Made by a program: the position numbers and the translations under genes. Below the pieces are notes generated by a model. It was not told the DNA's origin. It did not search any database and saw only the letters and a program-made list of their open reading frames with translations. A DNA stretch of 64,000 bases from JAHEFT01 sp963766195 (GTDB lineage Bacteria; Pseudomonadota; Gammaproteobacteria; Xanthomonadales; SZUA-36): positions 1 to 64,000 of the forward strand of contig CAVXYY010000016.1 in NCBI GenBank assembly GCA_963766195.1. The letters run 5' to 3'. Shown here one piece after another: positions 38,399 through 49,281 of this stretch (positions are counted from its first letter, which is position 1; the number at the start of each line of letters is the position of its first letter).

Positions 38399-38651
38399 TT
38401 ATGCTTTTCCTTTCAGCTTCCCCACGAGCCACAACAGGATCACGGCGCCGATCGTCGCAGTGATGATCGGAGCCAATGATTCCGGCGCCAAGATTGGCGC
38501 CAAACAGGCCGAACAGCCAACCGCCGATGACGCCGCCGATGATGCCGACGATGATGTTCATCAGGACACCCAGGCCCTGGCCTTTCATGATCACGCCGGC
38601 CAGCCAGCCGGCGATGCCGCCAACAATCAGTGAAGCGAGTAAACTGCCCAT
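38399..38651 (-). CDS. GlsB/YeaQ/YmgE family small membrane protein (frameshift near the end)
   Basis: About 83 residues with three hydrophobic helices: MGSLLASLIVGGIAGWLAGV, LMNIIVGIIGGVIGGWLFGL and, after a shift near 38475, ATIGAVILLWLVGKLKGKA. This is the transglycosylase-associated protein family (PF04226), small glycine-rich inner membrane proteins, often stress-induced, of unknown function. The shifted frame ends at TAA 38399-38401. Confidence 0.88.
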
Positions 38652-38736
38652 AATCTTCTCCCCGATGAAACAATTACCTGATTCAGTTTAAAATAGGTCG
38701 TGCTCATTTGAAACAAACCACGGAAATGGGAAGTCA

Positions 38737-39369
38737 ATGGTGCAAGGGATAGCAGGGAAATTTATCAGGAAGACAGTCACCGTCGCGACTTTGCTCCTGG
38801 GATTGGTGGCTTTATCCGCCCATGCCCAGGTATACAAGTGGGTGGATGAAAATGGCATTGTCACGTATTCCAACATCGCTCCGCCGAAAGACCAGGATTT
38901 CCAGGTCCTGCGGTTCCCGTGTTATGCGGCCGATCCCAAATGCCGTTCGATCAGCTGGGAGAAAGTGCCGTTGAATACGCAGGCCTATCGCGCGGAAATT
39001 CGTTCTGCCTCCAGGTATAACGCGGTAGATGAATCTCTCATCCGGGCGATCATCCACGCCGAGTCGGCCTATCAGCCGGATGCGCAGTCTCCCAAGGGCG
39101 CCCAGGGGCTGATGCAGTTGATGCCATCAACCCAGGCTGAACTCAACGTGATTCACCCTTTCGATCCGGGCGACAACATTCGCGGGGGTGCGCATTACCT
39201 TTCCCGGTTGCTGGATGAGTTTGACGGAGATTTTGAATTGGCGGCAGCAGCTTACAATGCGGGCCCGGCGGCGGTGAGCAAATACGGCGGGATACCGCCC
39301 TATGACGAGACCCAGGAGTACGTGCGCCGGGTGAAAATCCTGTACCGGCGTTACCAGCAAGCCCTGTAG
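38737..39369 (+). CDS. Lytic transglycosylase, Slt-type, with DUF4124 domain
   Basis: 210 residues. A signal peptide (about 31 residues ending SAHA) is followed by a DUF4124 segment VYKWVDENGIVTYSNIAPPK. The SLT domain has the catalytic Glu in AIIHAESAYQPDAQSPKGAQ, then GLMQLMPSTQ, and NIRGGAHYLSRLL with AAYNAGPAAV. It cleaves peptidoglycan glycan strands in the periplasm. Its TAG stop is inside a REP sequence. Confidence 0.92.
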   Translation: MVQGIAGKFIRKTVTVATLLLGLVALSAHAQVYKWVDENGIVTYSNIAPPKDQDFQVLRFPCYAADPKCRSISWEKVPLNTQAYRAEIRSASRYNAVDESLIRAIIHAESAYQPDAQSPKGAQGLMQLMPSTQAELNVIHPFDPGDNIRGGAHYLSRLLDEFDGDFELAAAAYNAGPAAVSKYGGIPPYDETQEYVRRVKILYRRYQQAL

Positions 39370-39419
39370 GAGCGAATTCATTCGCGATCGGGTTTATCGC
39401 GATTAAAATCGCTCCTACG
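39366..39419. repeat. REPIN-type inverted pair
   Basis: GTAGGAGCGAATTCATTCGC then GCGATTAAAATCGCTCCTACG. The first three bases after the initial G (TAG) are the stop codon of the transglycosylase gene. It lies between two convergent genes. Confidence 0.88.
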
Positions 39420-39430
39420 CCGATTCCTGC

Positions 39431-42896
<3,466 letters not shown>

Positions 42897-43017
42897 CGGT
42901 GAAGAGTAACAAAACCACGCCCCGAGAACCATTTCGATTTTAAGGATCCTCTAATCAGAGGATCCATTAGTTGTTGGGGGTTCCTTAATGTGATAAATTT
43001 CGCGCCCCGATCCAGAG

Positions 43018-43041
43018 CACACTTTTGCTATAATCGGGGTG
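43018..43041 (+). promoter_or_regulatory. Promoter of tRNA-Val (extended -10)
   Basis: TGCTATAAT at 43026-43034 is a perfect extended -10 element, 16 bases before the mature tRNA 5' end. No good -35 is seen, which fits the extended -10 type. Confidence 0.6.
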
Positions 43042-43049
43042 CAATATAT

Positions 43050-43124
43050 GGGCGCGTAGCTCAGGGGTAGAGCACTGTGTTGACATCGCAGGGGTCGACA
43101 GTTCGAAACTGTCCGTGCCCACCA
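43050..43124 (+). tRNA. tRNA-Val(GAC)
   Basis: GGGCGCG pairs with CGTGCCC (one G-T pair), discriminator A, CCA encoded. The D arm contains AGCTCAGGGGTAGAGC; the anticodon loop has TTGACAT with anticodon GAC; the T arm is GACAGTTCGAAACTGTC. 75 bases with CCA. Confidence 0.95.
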
Positions 43125-43135
43125 TATAACTGAAG

Positions 43136-43173
43136 AAGCCGGCCTGAATCCTGTTCAGGCCGGCTTTTTTTAT
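43136..43173 (+). terminator. Intrinsic terminator after tRNA-Val
   Basis: AAGCCGGCCTGAA and TTCAGGCCGGCTT form a 13-base-pair stem with a five-base loop, followed by TTTTT. A strong terminator. Confidence 0.93.
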
Positions 43174-43201
43174 CACTGATTAGCGTGTGCAGGGAGTTGA
43201 A

Positions 43202-44572
43202 TTATCTCCGGATGTGCGCCGTATTCAGGTTGTTTGCAGTAGTCGGCTTCCGATCCAGCAGGATTTCCGGCTGTGGCCTGCTCGGTGTTTTGGTAAACAG
43301 CATGATCAGCGAGCCCAGCAGGCAGGCTACTGCGGCTATCAGGAAAGGCGTCATCCAGACCTTTGGTGAATCGCCCATCGCGGCGGCGTCCTTGAACAAA
43401 CCGGCCAGGAGCGGGCCGAGAATCCCGGCAACACCATAGGCCGTGAAAACCCAGCCATAGTTTCTGCCCACCTCCTTGTTGCCAAAGTAGTCAGCCGTGA
43501 TCGCGGGAAACAGGGCGAAGATACCGCCGTAGTTGAAGCCGACAAAAGAGGCGCCAATGACCAGTCCGGTGGCCAGGCCGAAATTGATGAAACCATGGTA
43601 CATGGCCAGCATGACGAGACCCTGGAAGGCCGACATGGCAATAATTGCGTATTTCCGGCCGGTGCGGTCGGAAATCATGCCCCACAGGATGCGGCCCAGC
43701 CCGTTGAAAATCGCGTACCAGGCCATGGCGGTGCCGGTGATCACGATCGCATTCGGCACTCCGCGGTATTCCAGTGCATCCATGCCAAATAACTGGATGC
43801 AGTAAATGACCATCAGGCCGGCGATGGCCGAGGAAGCGAATACCAGCCAGATCGCATAAAACTGGGGTGTCCGGATCATCTGTCCCGGCGTGAAACCATT
43901 GCCGTTGGATTTCGCGACCGCAGCGGCTTCAGCAGGGTTCCATCCTTTCGGGCTGTAATCTTCGGGCGGGTTGACCATCACGACGCTGCCCAACAGCACC
44001 AGTGCGGCGAAAACGATTCCGTAAATCAGGAAAACGCTTTGCACCGGGGGCAGGCCGAAAACCTCGGCGCTATTGAGCAGTCCGCCGAACCATGAACCGG
44101 CCAGTTTTACCCAGATCGTCGCGCCAAATCCAAAACCGGCTACCGCCAACCCGGTAATCGTACCTTTCTTGTCCGGGAACCATTTAACGCCAACAGCTAT
44201 GGGCACCACGTAGGCCATACCGATGCCGGCGCCCGCGACGATGCCGATAAACAGGAACTGCGTCCAGAACGTGCTGCCAAACAGCCCGCCCAGCACGAAA
44301 CCCAGGCCGAGCAACAGGCCGCCGAGGATGGTCATCAGTCGGGGTCCGGTTTTTACCTGCCAGCGCCCGGCCAGCACCATCACCAGCGCAAAAGTCACCA
44401 GGCCCGCTGAAAAAATCCAGGCCGTTTGCGTCGCGGTAAATTGATAGATCCCTGCGGGATCGGTTAAAAGCTTGGTGAAAACAGACCAGGCATACAGGGC
44501 GCCCAGGGCCAGCTGAATCAATATTGCGCCAACAACTACGAGCCATCTATTCGGTTTAGTATTAATATTCAT
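43202..44572 (-). CDS. MFS transporter, OFA (oxalate/formate antiporter) family
   Basis: 456 residues from the ATG at 44572 (MNINTKPNRWLVVVGAILIQ); an upstream in-frame start would add unlikely sequence. About twelve membrane helices are visible. LALGALYAWSVFTKLL, GAGIGMAYVVPIAVGVKWFP and NGLGRILWGMISDRTGRKYA are typical of OFA-family carriers of small carboxylates. The substrate cannot be set. The gene is convergent with tRNA-Val and divergent from thrS. Confidence 0.88.
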   Translation of the reverse strand: MNINTKPNRWLVVVGAILIQLALGALYAWSVFTKLLTDPAGIYQFTATQTAWIFSAGLVTFALVMVLAGRWQVKTGPRLMTILGGLLLGLGFVLGGLFGSTFWTQFLFIGIVAGAGIGMAYVVPIAVGVKWFPDKKGTITGLAVAGFGFGATIWVKLAGSWFGGLLNSAEVFGLPPVQSVFLIYGIVFAALVLLGSVVMVNPPEDYSPKGWNPAEAAAVAKSNGNGFTPGQMIRTPQFYAIWLVFASSAIAGLMVIYCIQLFGMDALEYRGVPNAIVITGTAMAWYAIFNGLGRILWGMISDRTGRKYAIIAMSAFQGLVMLAMYHGFINFGLATGLVIGASFVGFNYGGIFALFPAITADYFGNKEVGRNYGWVFTAYGVAGILGPLLAGLFKDAAAMGDSPKVWMTPFLIAAVACLLGSLIMLFTKTPSRPQPEILLDRKPTTANNLNTAHIRR

Positions 44573-44806
44573 AATAATCAATTCCACTGTTTTTAAATAA
44601 GGCTTTAAGAGGAAATAACCACCCAAATGATGAAGTTCAATTATCTGTAATATTAAGAGATTGAAAAATGATTAAGGTCAGTAATCAGGATGAAATATCC
44701 GCCACATTCGAGACTCCACAGCAGGGGGCAGGGCGTAATACGCTGGTGGAAATTGAAATGTCCCGACACCTTTCATGAAACCCGGATACGCCGTACAATA
44801 AGCCCC

Positions 44807-44836
44807 ATGAAAACCCGCACACGAACTACCTTCTGA
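44807..44836 (+). promoter_or_regulatory. Possible threonine-rich leader peptide for thrS attenuation
   Basis: The frame MKTRTRTTF, with four Thr in nine codons, ends 12 bases before a terminator hairpin upstream of thrS. Ribosome stalling at Thr codons when charged tRNA-Thr is low could prevent termination. No Shine-Dalgarno is seen; a TACAAT at 44794-44799 would make the message almost leaderless. Hypothesis from layout only. Confidence 0.45.
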
Positions 44837-44848
44837 AGCAGGGGAGCG

Positions 44849-44888
44849 GCAAAGCGCGAACCAAAGGGCGCTTTGCGCCTTTTTTTGT
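44849..44888 (+). terminator. Terminator hairpin in the thrS leader
   Basis: GCAAAGCGC and GCGCTTTGC form a nine-base-pair stem with a ten-base loop, followed by GCC and seven or more T. It lies between the Thr-rich mini-frame and thrS, 35 bases before the thrS start, which is the position of an attenuator. Confidence 0.8.
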
Positions 44889-44922
44889 ATCCGGGTAAAA
44901 AATTCAAGGAGATTAAAGAGTC

Positions 44923-46836
44923 ATGCCGGCGATTACGCTACCTGACGGAAGTCAAAGGAATTTTGAAAAAGCAGTCACGGTGATGGACGTGGCCAAAGAT
45001 ATCGGCCCCGGCCTGGCAAAAGCAACCCTGGCCGGCGAAGTCGATGGCGTGCTGCGTGACGCCAGCCACCTTATCGAAAATGATTCGACGCTACGCATCA
45101 TTACCGGCAAGGATCCGGAAGGCCTGGACATCATCCGTCATTCGACGGCTCACCTGATGGCGATGGCGGTGGAGCGCCTGTATCCGGAATCGCAGTGTAC
45201 GATCGGCCCGGTGATCGAAGACGGATTCTTTTACGATTTCTCCTACCCGCCGGGCTTTACCATGGAAGACCTGGACCGGATTGCATCCGAGATGCGTCGC
45301 ATCGCCAGGGATGAACTGCCGGTAACACGGGAAGTCTGGAGCCGCGGCGAAGCCATCCAGTTTTTCGAGCAGGAAAAAGAAACCTACAAGGCCGAGATCA
45401 TCCGTGACCTGCCCGAAGGTGAAGACATTTCACTCTACCGGCAGGGTGAATGGGTAGACCTCTGCCGCGGGCCGCATGTGCCGGATACCGGCCGCCTGGG
45501 CGAATTCAAGCTGACCAAGCTGGCCGGCGCCTACTGGCGTGGTAACAGCGACAATGAAATGCTGCAGCGCATCTACGGCACGGCCTGGGCCAACAAGAAG
45601 GACCTCGATGCCTACCTGCACCGCCTGGAAGAAGCGGAAAAACGCGACCACCGCCGGGTGGGCAAGCAACTGGACCTGTTCCACTTCCAGGAAGAAGCGC
45701 CGGGCATGGTGTTCTGGCACGACAAGGGCTGGCGCATCTACACCGAGGTCAAAAACTACATTCGCAAGCAGTTGCGCAGGAACGGTTACCAGGAAGTGAA
45801 TACTCCGGAGGTCGTCGACATCAAGCTGTGGGAGAAATCCGGCCACGCGGACAAGTTCATCAAGGAGATGTTCATCACCGAGTCGGAAAACCGCACCTAC
45901 GCGGTGAAGCCGATGAACTGCCCCTGCCACATCCAGATTTATAACCAGGGTCTGCACAGCTACCGCGACCTGCCGATGCGCCTGGCGGAATTTGGATCCT
46001 GCCATCGCAACGAGCCTTCGGGCGCCTTGCATGGCGTGATGCGCGTCCGCGCATTTACCCAGGATGATGCGCACATTTTCTGCACGCCGGACCAGGTGCA
46101 GTCGGAATCGGCAGCTTTTATCAAGCTGTTGTACGAGATTTACGCTGACTTCGGTTTCAACGAAGTGCTGGTCAAGCTGTCGACCCGCCCGGAAAACCGG
46201 ATGGGTGAAGAAGCCCTCTGGGACAAGGCGGAAAAAGCGTTGGCGGAAGCCCTGGACGAAGCCGGCATCGATTGGGAAGAAAGTCCGGGGGAGGGCGCGT
46301 TTTATGGCCCCAAGATCGAATTCTCTCTCAAGGATACAATCGGCCGGGTCTGGCAGTGCGGCACGTTGCAACTGGATTTCAACATGCCCGGCCGGCTGGA
46401 CGCGACCTATATCGATGAAGACAGTTCCCGCCGTACGCCGGTCATGTTGCACCGCGCGATCCTCGGTTCACTGGAACGGTTTATCGGAATTTTGATCGAG
46501 AATTACGGCGGCGCGTTTCCAGCCTGGCTGGCCCCGGTGCAGGCGGTGGTTTTAAATATCAGCGAAAAACAGGGCGATTATTGTGAAAAAGTTGCCGAAA
46601 CCCTTGAAAATCAAGGCTTCCGGGTCGAATCAGACTTGAGAAACGAGAAGATCGGCTTTAAAATTCGCCAGCACACGATGAGCAAGGTTCCATATTTGCT
46701 TGTAGTGGGCGACCGGGAAGTCGAGAATGGGATGATTGCCGTCAGGACCCGGTCGGGAGAAGACCTGGGCAGCATGCCGGTCGAAGAGTTTGCACAACAC
46801 CTTGCCGATGATGTGGGGCGGCGGGGACTTACTTAA
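44923..46836 (+). CDS. thrS: Threonine-tRNA ligase
   Basis: 637 residues, full length. The TGS domain begins MPAITLPDGSQRNFEKAVTV; the editing domain has RHSTAHLMAMAV; the class II core has PMNCPCHIQIYNQGLHSYRD with a zinc Cys, and HRNEPSGALHGVMRVRAFTQ and DDAHIFC. GGAGATTAAAGAGTC precedes the ATG. First gene of thrS-infC-rpmI-rplT-pheS-pheT-ihfA. Confidence 0.97.
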   Translation: MPAITLPDGSQRNFEKAVTVMDVAKDIGPGLAKATLAGEVDGVLRDASHLIENDSTLRIITGKDPEGLDIIRHSTAHLMAMAVERLYPESQCTIGPVIEDGFFYDFSYPPGFTMEDLDRIASEMRRIARDELPVTREVWSRGEAIQFFEQEKETYKAEIIRDLPEGEDISLYRQGEWVDLCRGPHVPDTGRLGEFKLTKLAGAYWRGNSDNEMLQRIYGTAWANKKDLDAYLHRLEEAEKRDHRRVGKQLDLFHFQEEAPGMVFWHDKGWRIYTEVKNYIRKQLRRNGYQEVNTPEVVDIKLWEKSGHADKFIKEMFITESENRTYAVKPMNCPCHIQIYNQGLHSYRDLPMRLAEFGSCHRNEPSGALHGVMRVRAFTQDDAHIFCTPDQVQSESAAFIKLLYEIYADFGFNEVLVKLSTRPENRMGEEALWDKAEKALAEALDEAGIDWEESPGEGAFYGPKIEFSLKDTIGRVWQCGTLQLDFNMPGRLDATYIDEDSSRRTPVMLHRAILGSLERFIGILIENYGGAFPAWLAPVQAVVLNISEKQGDYCEKVAETLENQGFRVESDLRNEKIGFKIRQHTMSKVPYLLVVGDREVENGMIAVRTRSGEDLGSMPVEEFAQHLADDVGRRGLT

Positions 46837-46857
46837 ATCCAACAGGAGGATTGACAC

Positions 46858-47379
46858 ATCGCAGCAGGAAAACAAAAAACACGGCGCAACTCGGATATAA
46901 GCGCGCCGCAGGTTCGCGTCATCGACGCGGAAGGTGAACAAGCCGGAATCATGAAAGTTAGCGACGCCATCGCAATGGCAGTGGCTGAAGGTCTTGACCT
47001 CGTGGAGATCGCTCCAAACAGCGAGCCACCGGTCTGCCGGATCATGGATTTTGGCAAATTCAGGTTTGAACAGGCAAAGAAGGCCCAGGTTGCAAAGAAG
47101 AAGCAGAAAAATGTGCAGGTGAAGGAAATCAAGTTCCGGCCCAGTACAGAAGAAGCCGATTACCAGGTCAAGCTGCGCAATATCCATCGCTTTCTGGACG
47201 AGGGCAACAAGGTGAAATTGACCCTGCGTTTTCGTGGCCGGGAAATGGCGCACAGGGAACTGGGCGCTGCGATGCTGAAAAGAGTAGAAACCGAACTGGC
47301 GGAAGAAATAGTCGTGGAGCAGTATCCGCGGATGGAAGGCCGCCAGATGGTAATGATGGTGGCACCGAAGAAGCATTGA
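46858..47379 (+). CDS. infC: Translation initiation factor IF-3, with ATC start codon
   Basis: The conserved protein extends upstream of the first ATG (46951): AAGKQKTRRNSDISAPQVRV then DAEGEQAGIMKVSDAIAMAV, without an ATG, GTG or TTG at the right place. The codon ATC at 46858 has AGGAGGA seven bases upstream, gives 173 residues, the family length, and matches the rare AUU/AUC start of infC used for autoregulation. C-terminal domain: KQKNVQVKEIKFRPSTEEAD and GREMAHRELG. IF-3 binds the 30S subunit and checks initiator codons. Confidence 0.95.
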   Translation: MAAGKQKTRRNSDISAPQVRVIDAEGEQAGIMKVSDAIAMAVAEGLDLVEIAPNSEPPVCRIMDFGKFRFEQAKKAQVAKKKQKNVQVKEIKFRPSTEEADYQVKLRNIHRFLDEGNKVKLTLRFRGREMAHRELGAAMLKRVETELAEEIVVEQYPRMEGRQMVMMVAPKKH

Positions 47380-47382
47380 TGT

Positions 47383-47447
47383 GTAGGAGCGGATTTATCC
47401 GCGAATAAAATCGCAGGCATTTTTCGCGAATGAATTCGCTCCTACGC
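47383..47447. repeat. REPIN-type inverted pair
   Basis: GTAGGAGCGGATTTATCCGC then GCGAATGAATTCGCTCCTACG in opposite orientation, between infC and the rpmI leader. Confidence 0.88.
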
Positions 47448-47453
47448 ACATAA

Positions 47454-47612
47454 AAAGCTTGAAAAAATAGCGATTTAAGCTGAAAATAGCCTCCCCGCGA
47501 AACTGCGGGGTAAAAAGAAGCGATACCGAGCCATAAAGTGCCGTCAGCGGCCGCTTGAGTAACGTGACATGTAGCGTCCCCTCCCTTTGGGGGCAAAAAA
47601 AGGAGTAAGACC
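47454..47612 (+). promoter_or_regulatory. Leader region of rpmI-rplT
   Basis: Two hairpins are visible: CCCCGCGAAACTGCGGGG near 47494-47511 and CCCCTCCCTTTGGGGG near 47578-47593. The second lies just before the AGGAG of rpmI. A leader bound by ribosomal protein L20 is known in other bacteria; whether this one is used so cannot be told. Confidence 0.35.
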
Positions 47613-47810
47613 ATGCCCAAGTTGAAAACCAACCGGGGCGCGGCCAAGCGTTTCAAGAAAACCGCCTCGGGCGGCTTCAAGCGCGGTCACGCCTTTCACA
47701 GTCATATTCTGACCAAGAAATCGCAGAAGCAAAAACGCGGTTTGCGCGGCACTGCAATGATCAGTGCTTCCGACAACAAGTCGATCAAACGCTTGCTGCC
47801 GCATTCGTAA
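47613..47810 (+). CDS. rpmI: Large ribosomal subunit protein bL35
   Basis: 65 residues: MPKLKTNRGAAKRFKKTASG, then HAFHSHILTKKSQKQKRGLR and IKRLLPHS. Very basic, full length. AAAGGAG precedes the ATG. It is followed by rplT after 15 bases. Confidence 0.97.
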   Translation: MPKLKTNRGAAKRFKKTASGGFKRGHAFHSHILTKKSQKQKRGLRGTAMISASDNKSIKRLLPHS

Positions 47811-47825
47811 AGGAGGGTCAGGAAA

Positions 47826-48179
47826 ATGGCAAGAGTAAAACGTGGTGTACAGGCAAATGCCCGTCACAAAAAGGTACTGAAAGAAGCCAAAGGTTATTAT
47901 GGTGCGCGCAGTAAAGTCTATCGCGTAGCCAAGCAGGCGGTCACCAAGGCCGGTCAGTATGCCTACCGTGACCGTCGCCAGCGGAAGCGTCAGTTCCGCC
48001 GCCTGTGGATCGTCCGTATCAACGCGGCGGCCCGCAGTTTCGACTTGTCCTACAGCCGGTTTATCGATGGCCTGGGCAAGGCGCAGATCGAAGTCGATCG
48101 TAAAGTCCTGGCGGATCTCGCCGTGCACGACATCGAGGCTTTCGGCGTTTTAGCGGAAAAAGCCAAAGCAGCCCTGTAG
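47826..48179 (+). CDS. rplT: Large ribosomal subunit protein bL20
   Basis: 117 residues: MARVKRGVQANARHKKVLKE, then AKGYYGARSKVYRVAKQAV, RDRRQRKRQFRRLWIVRINA and FIDGLGKAQIEVDRKVLADL. Binds 23S rRNA early in assembly. The TAG stop is part of a REP sequence that starts at 48176. Confidence 0.97.
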   Translation: MARVKRGVQANARHKKVLKEAKGYYGARSKVYRVAKQAVTKAGQYAYRDRRQRKRQFRRLWIVRINAAARSFDLSYSRFIDGLGKAQIEVDRKVLADLAVHDIEAFGVLAEKAKAAL

Positions 48180-48244
48180 GAGCGAATTTATTCGCGACCA
48201 ATAACGAGTTGGTCCATTACTTCGCGACTGAAGTCGCTCCTACG
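48176..48244. repeat. REPIN-type inverted pair overlapping the rplT stop
   Basis: GTAGGAGCGAATTTATTCGC then GCGACTGAAGTCGCTCCTACG. The first TAG terminates rplT and the right arm ends 19 bases before the pheS GTG. It sits inside an operon, not at its end. Confidence 0.88.
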
Positions 48245-48262
48245 TTAGACAGGGCTGTTACC

Positions 48263-49261
48263 GTGAACCAAATCACTGACCTTCAAACCCGTGCGCTGGC
48301 TGAAATTTCAGCCAGCGGCGACCTGCAGCAACTCGACGATCTGCGCGTGCGCTATCTCGGCAAGAAAGGCGAGATCACCGCTCAGCTGAAATCGCTGGGC
48401 TCGATGGAGCCTGAGCAGCGCAAGTCATACGGCCAACAGGTTAACGTGGTGCGGGATGCGGTGAACGAGGCTATCCTGGCTCACCGGCAGGCCCTGGAGG
48501 CTTCAGCCCTCGAGGACAAACTGCTGCGGGAGAAAGTCGACGTAACGCTGCCGGGCAGGGGAGAGCGGCGCGGCGGCCTGCACCCCGTCACGATGGCCAT
48601 GGAAAGGGCAGTGGGTATTTTCACCCGGCTGGGCTTCGAAGTGGCGACCGGTCCCGAGGTCGAAAGCGACCATTACAATTTCGAAACGCTTAATTTCCCC
48701 CCGCATCACCCGGCGCGCGCAATGCACGACACCTTCTATTTCGGTGATGGCAGGTTGCTTCGCACGCACACGTCACCGGTGCAGATCCGGGTGATGGAAA
48801 AAAGTGACCCGCCTTACCGTATTATTGCGCCGGGCAAGGTTTATCGAAGTGATTCCGACCAGACGCACACCCCGATGTTTCACCAGGTGGAGGGCTTGCT
48901 GGTTGGCCGGAATGTCAGCATGGCGGATCTGAAGGGTGTGTTGCACACTTTTGTGAATGCTTTTTTTGAGCGATCGCTCGCAGTGCGTTTCCGGCCATCC
49001 TATTTTCCCTTCACCGAACCTTCTGCGGAAGTGGACATCGGGTGGGAGAAGGGCGATGGAACCGAGCCTGGATGGCTGGAAATCCTGGGTTGCGGCATGG
49101 TTCATCCCAATGTGCTTCGCGCCTGCGGTGTGGATCCGGAGGAATTTACCGGCTATGCCTTTGGCATGGGCATCGAGCGCCTGGCAATGCTGCGCTACGG
49201 TGTGACTGATTTACGGCAGTTTTTCGAAAACGACCTCGAATTTTTACGCCAATTCACGTGA
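48263..49261 (+). CDS. pheS: Phenylalanine-tRNA ligase alpha subunit
   Basis: 332 residues from the GTG at 48263, VNQITDLQTRALAEISASGD; the frame is open further upstream but that part is REP sequence. The coiled-coil arm is followed by the class II core: RIIAPGKVYRSDSDQTHTPM, motif 2 FRPSYFPFTEPSAEVDI, and motif 3 GMGIERLAMLRYGVTD. Forms an alpha2-beta2 enzyme with PheT. Confidence 0.96.
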   Translation: MNQITDLQTRALAEISASGDLQQLDDLRVRYLGKKGEITAQLKSLGSMEPEQRKSYGQQVNVVRDAVNEAILAHRQALEASALEDKLLREKVDVTLPGRGERRGGLHPVTMAMERAVGIFTRLGFEVATGPEVESDHYNFETLNFPPHHPARAMHDTFYFGDGRLLRTHTSPVQIRVMEKSDPPYRIIAPGKVYRSDSDQTHTPMFHQVEGLLVGRNVSMADLKGVLHTFVNAFFERSLAVRFRPSYFPFTEPSAEVDIGWEKGDGTEPGWLEILGCGMVHPNVLRACGVDPEEFTGYAFGMGIERLAMLRYGVTDLRQFFENDLEFLRQFT

Positions 49262-49281
49262 GATGAGCCGGAAATACGATT

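Noticed and set aside
42944..42976. Perfect palindrome GGATCCTCTAATCAGAGGATCC upstream of dnaE as a terminator
   Set aside because: No T run follows on either strand and both flanking genes read away from it; it may be a relic of a mobile element end, but this cannot be shown.
45430..46452. Long minus-strand open frame of 340 codons inside thrS
   Set aside because: Antisense to conserved thrS with no recognisable protein features.
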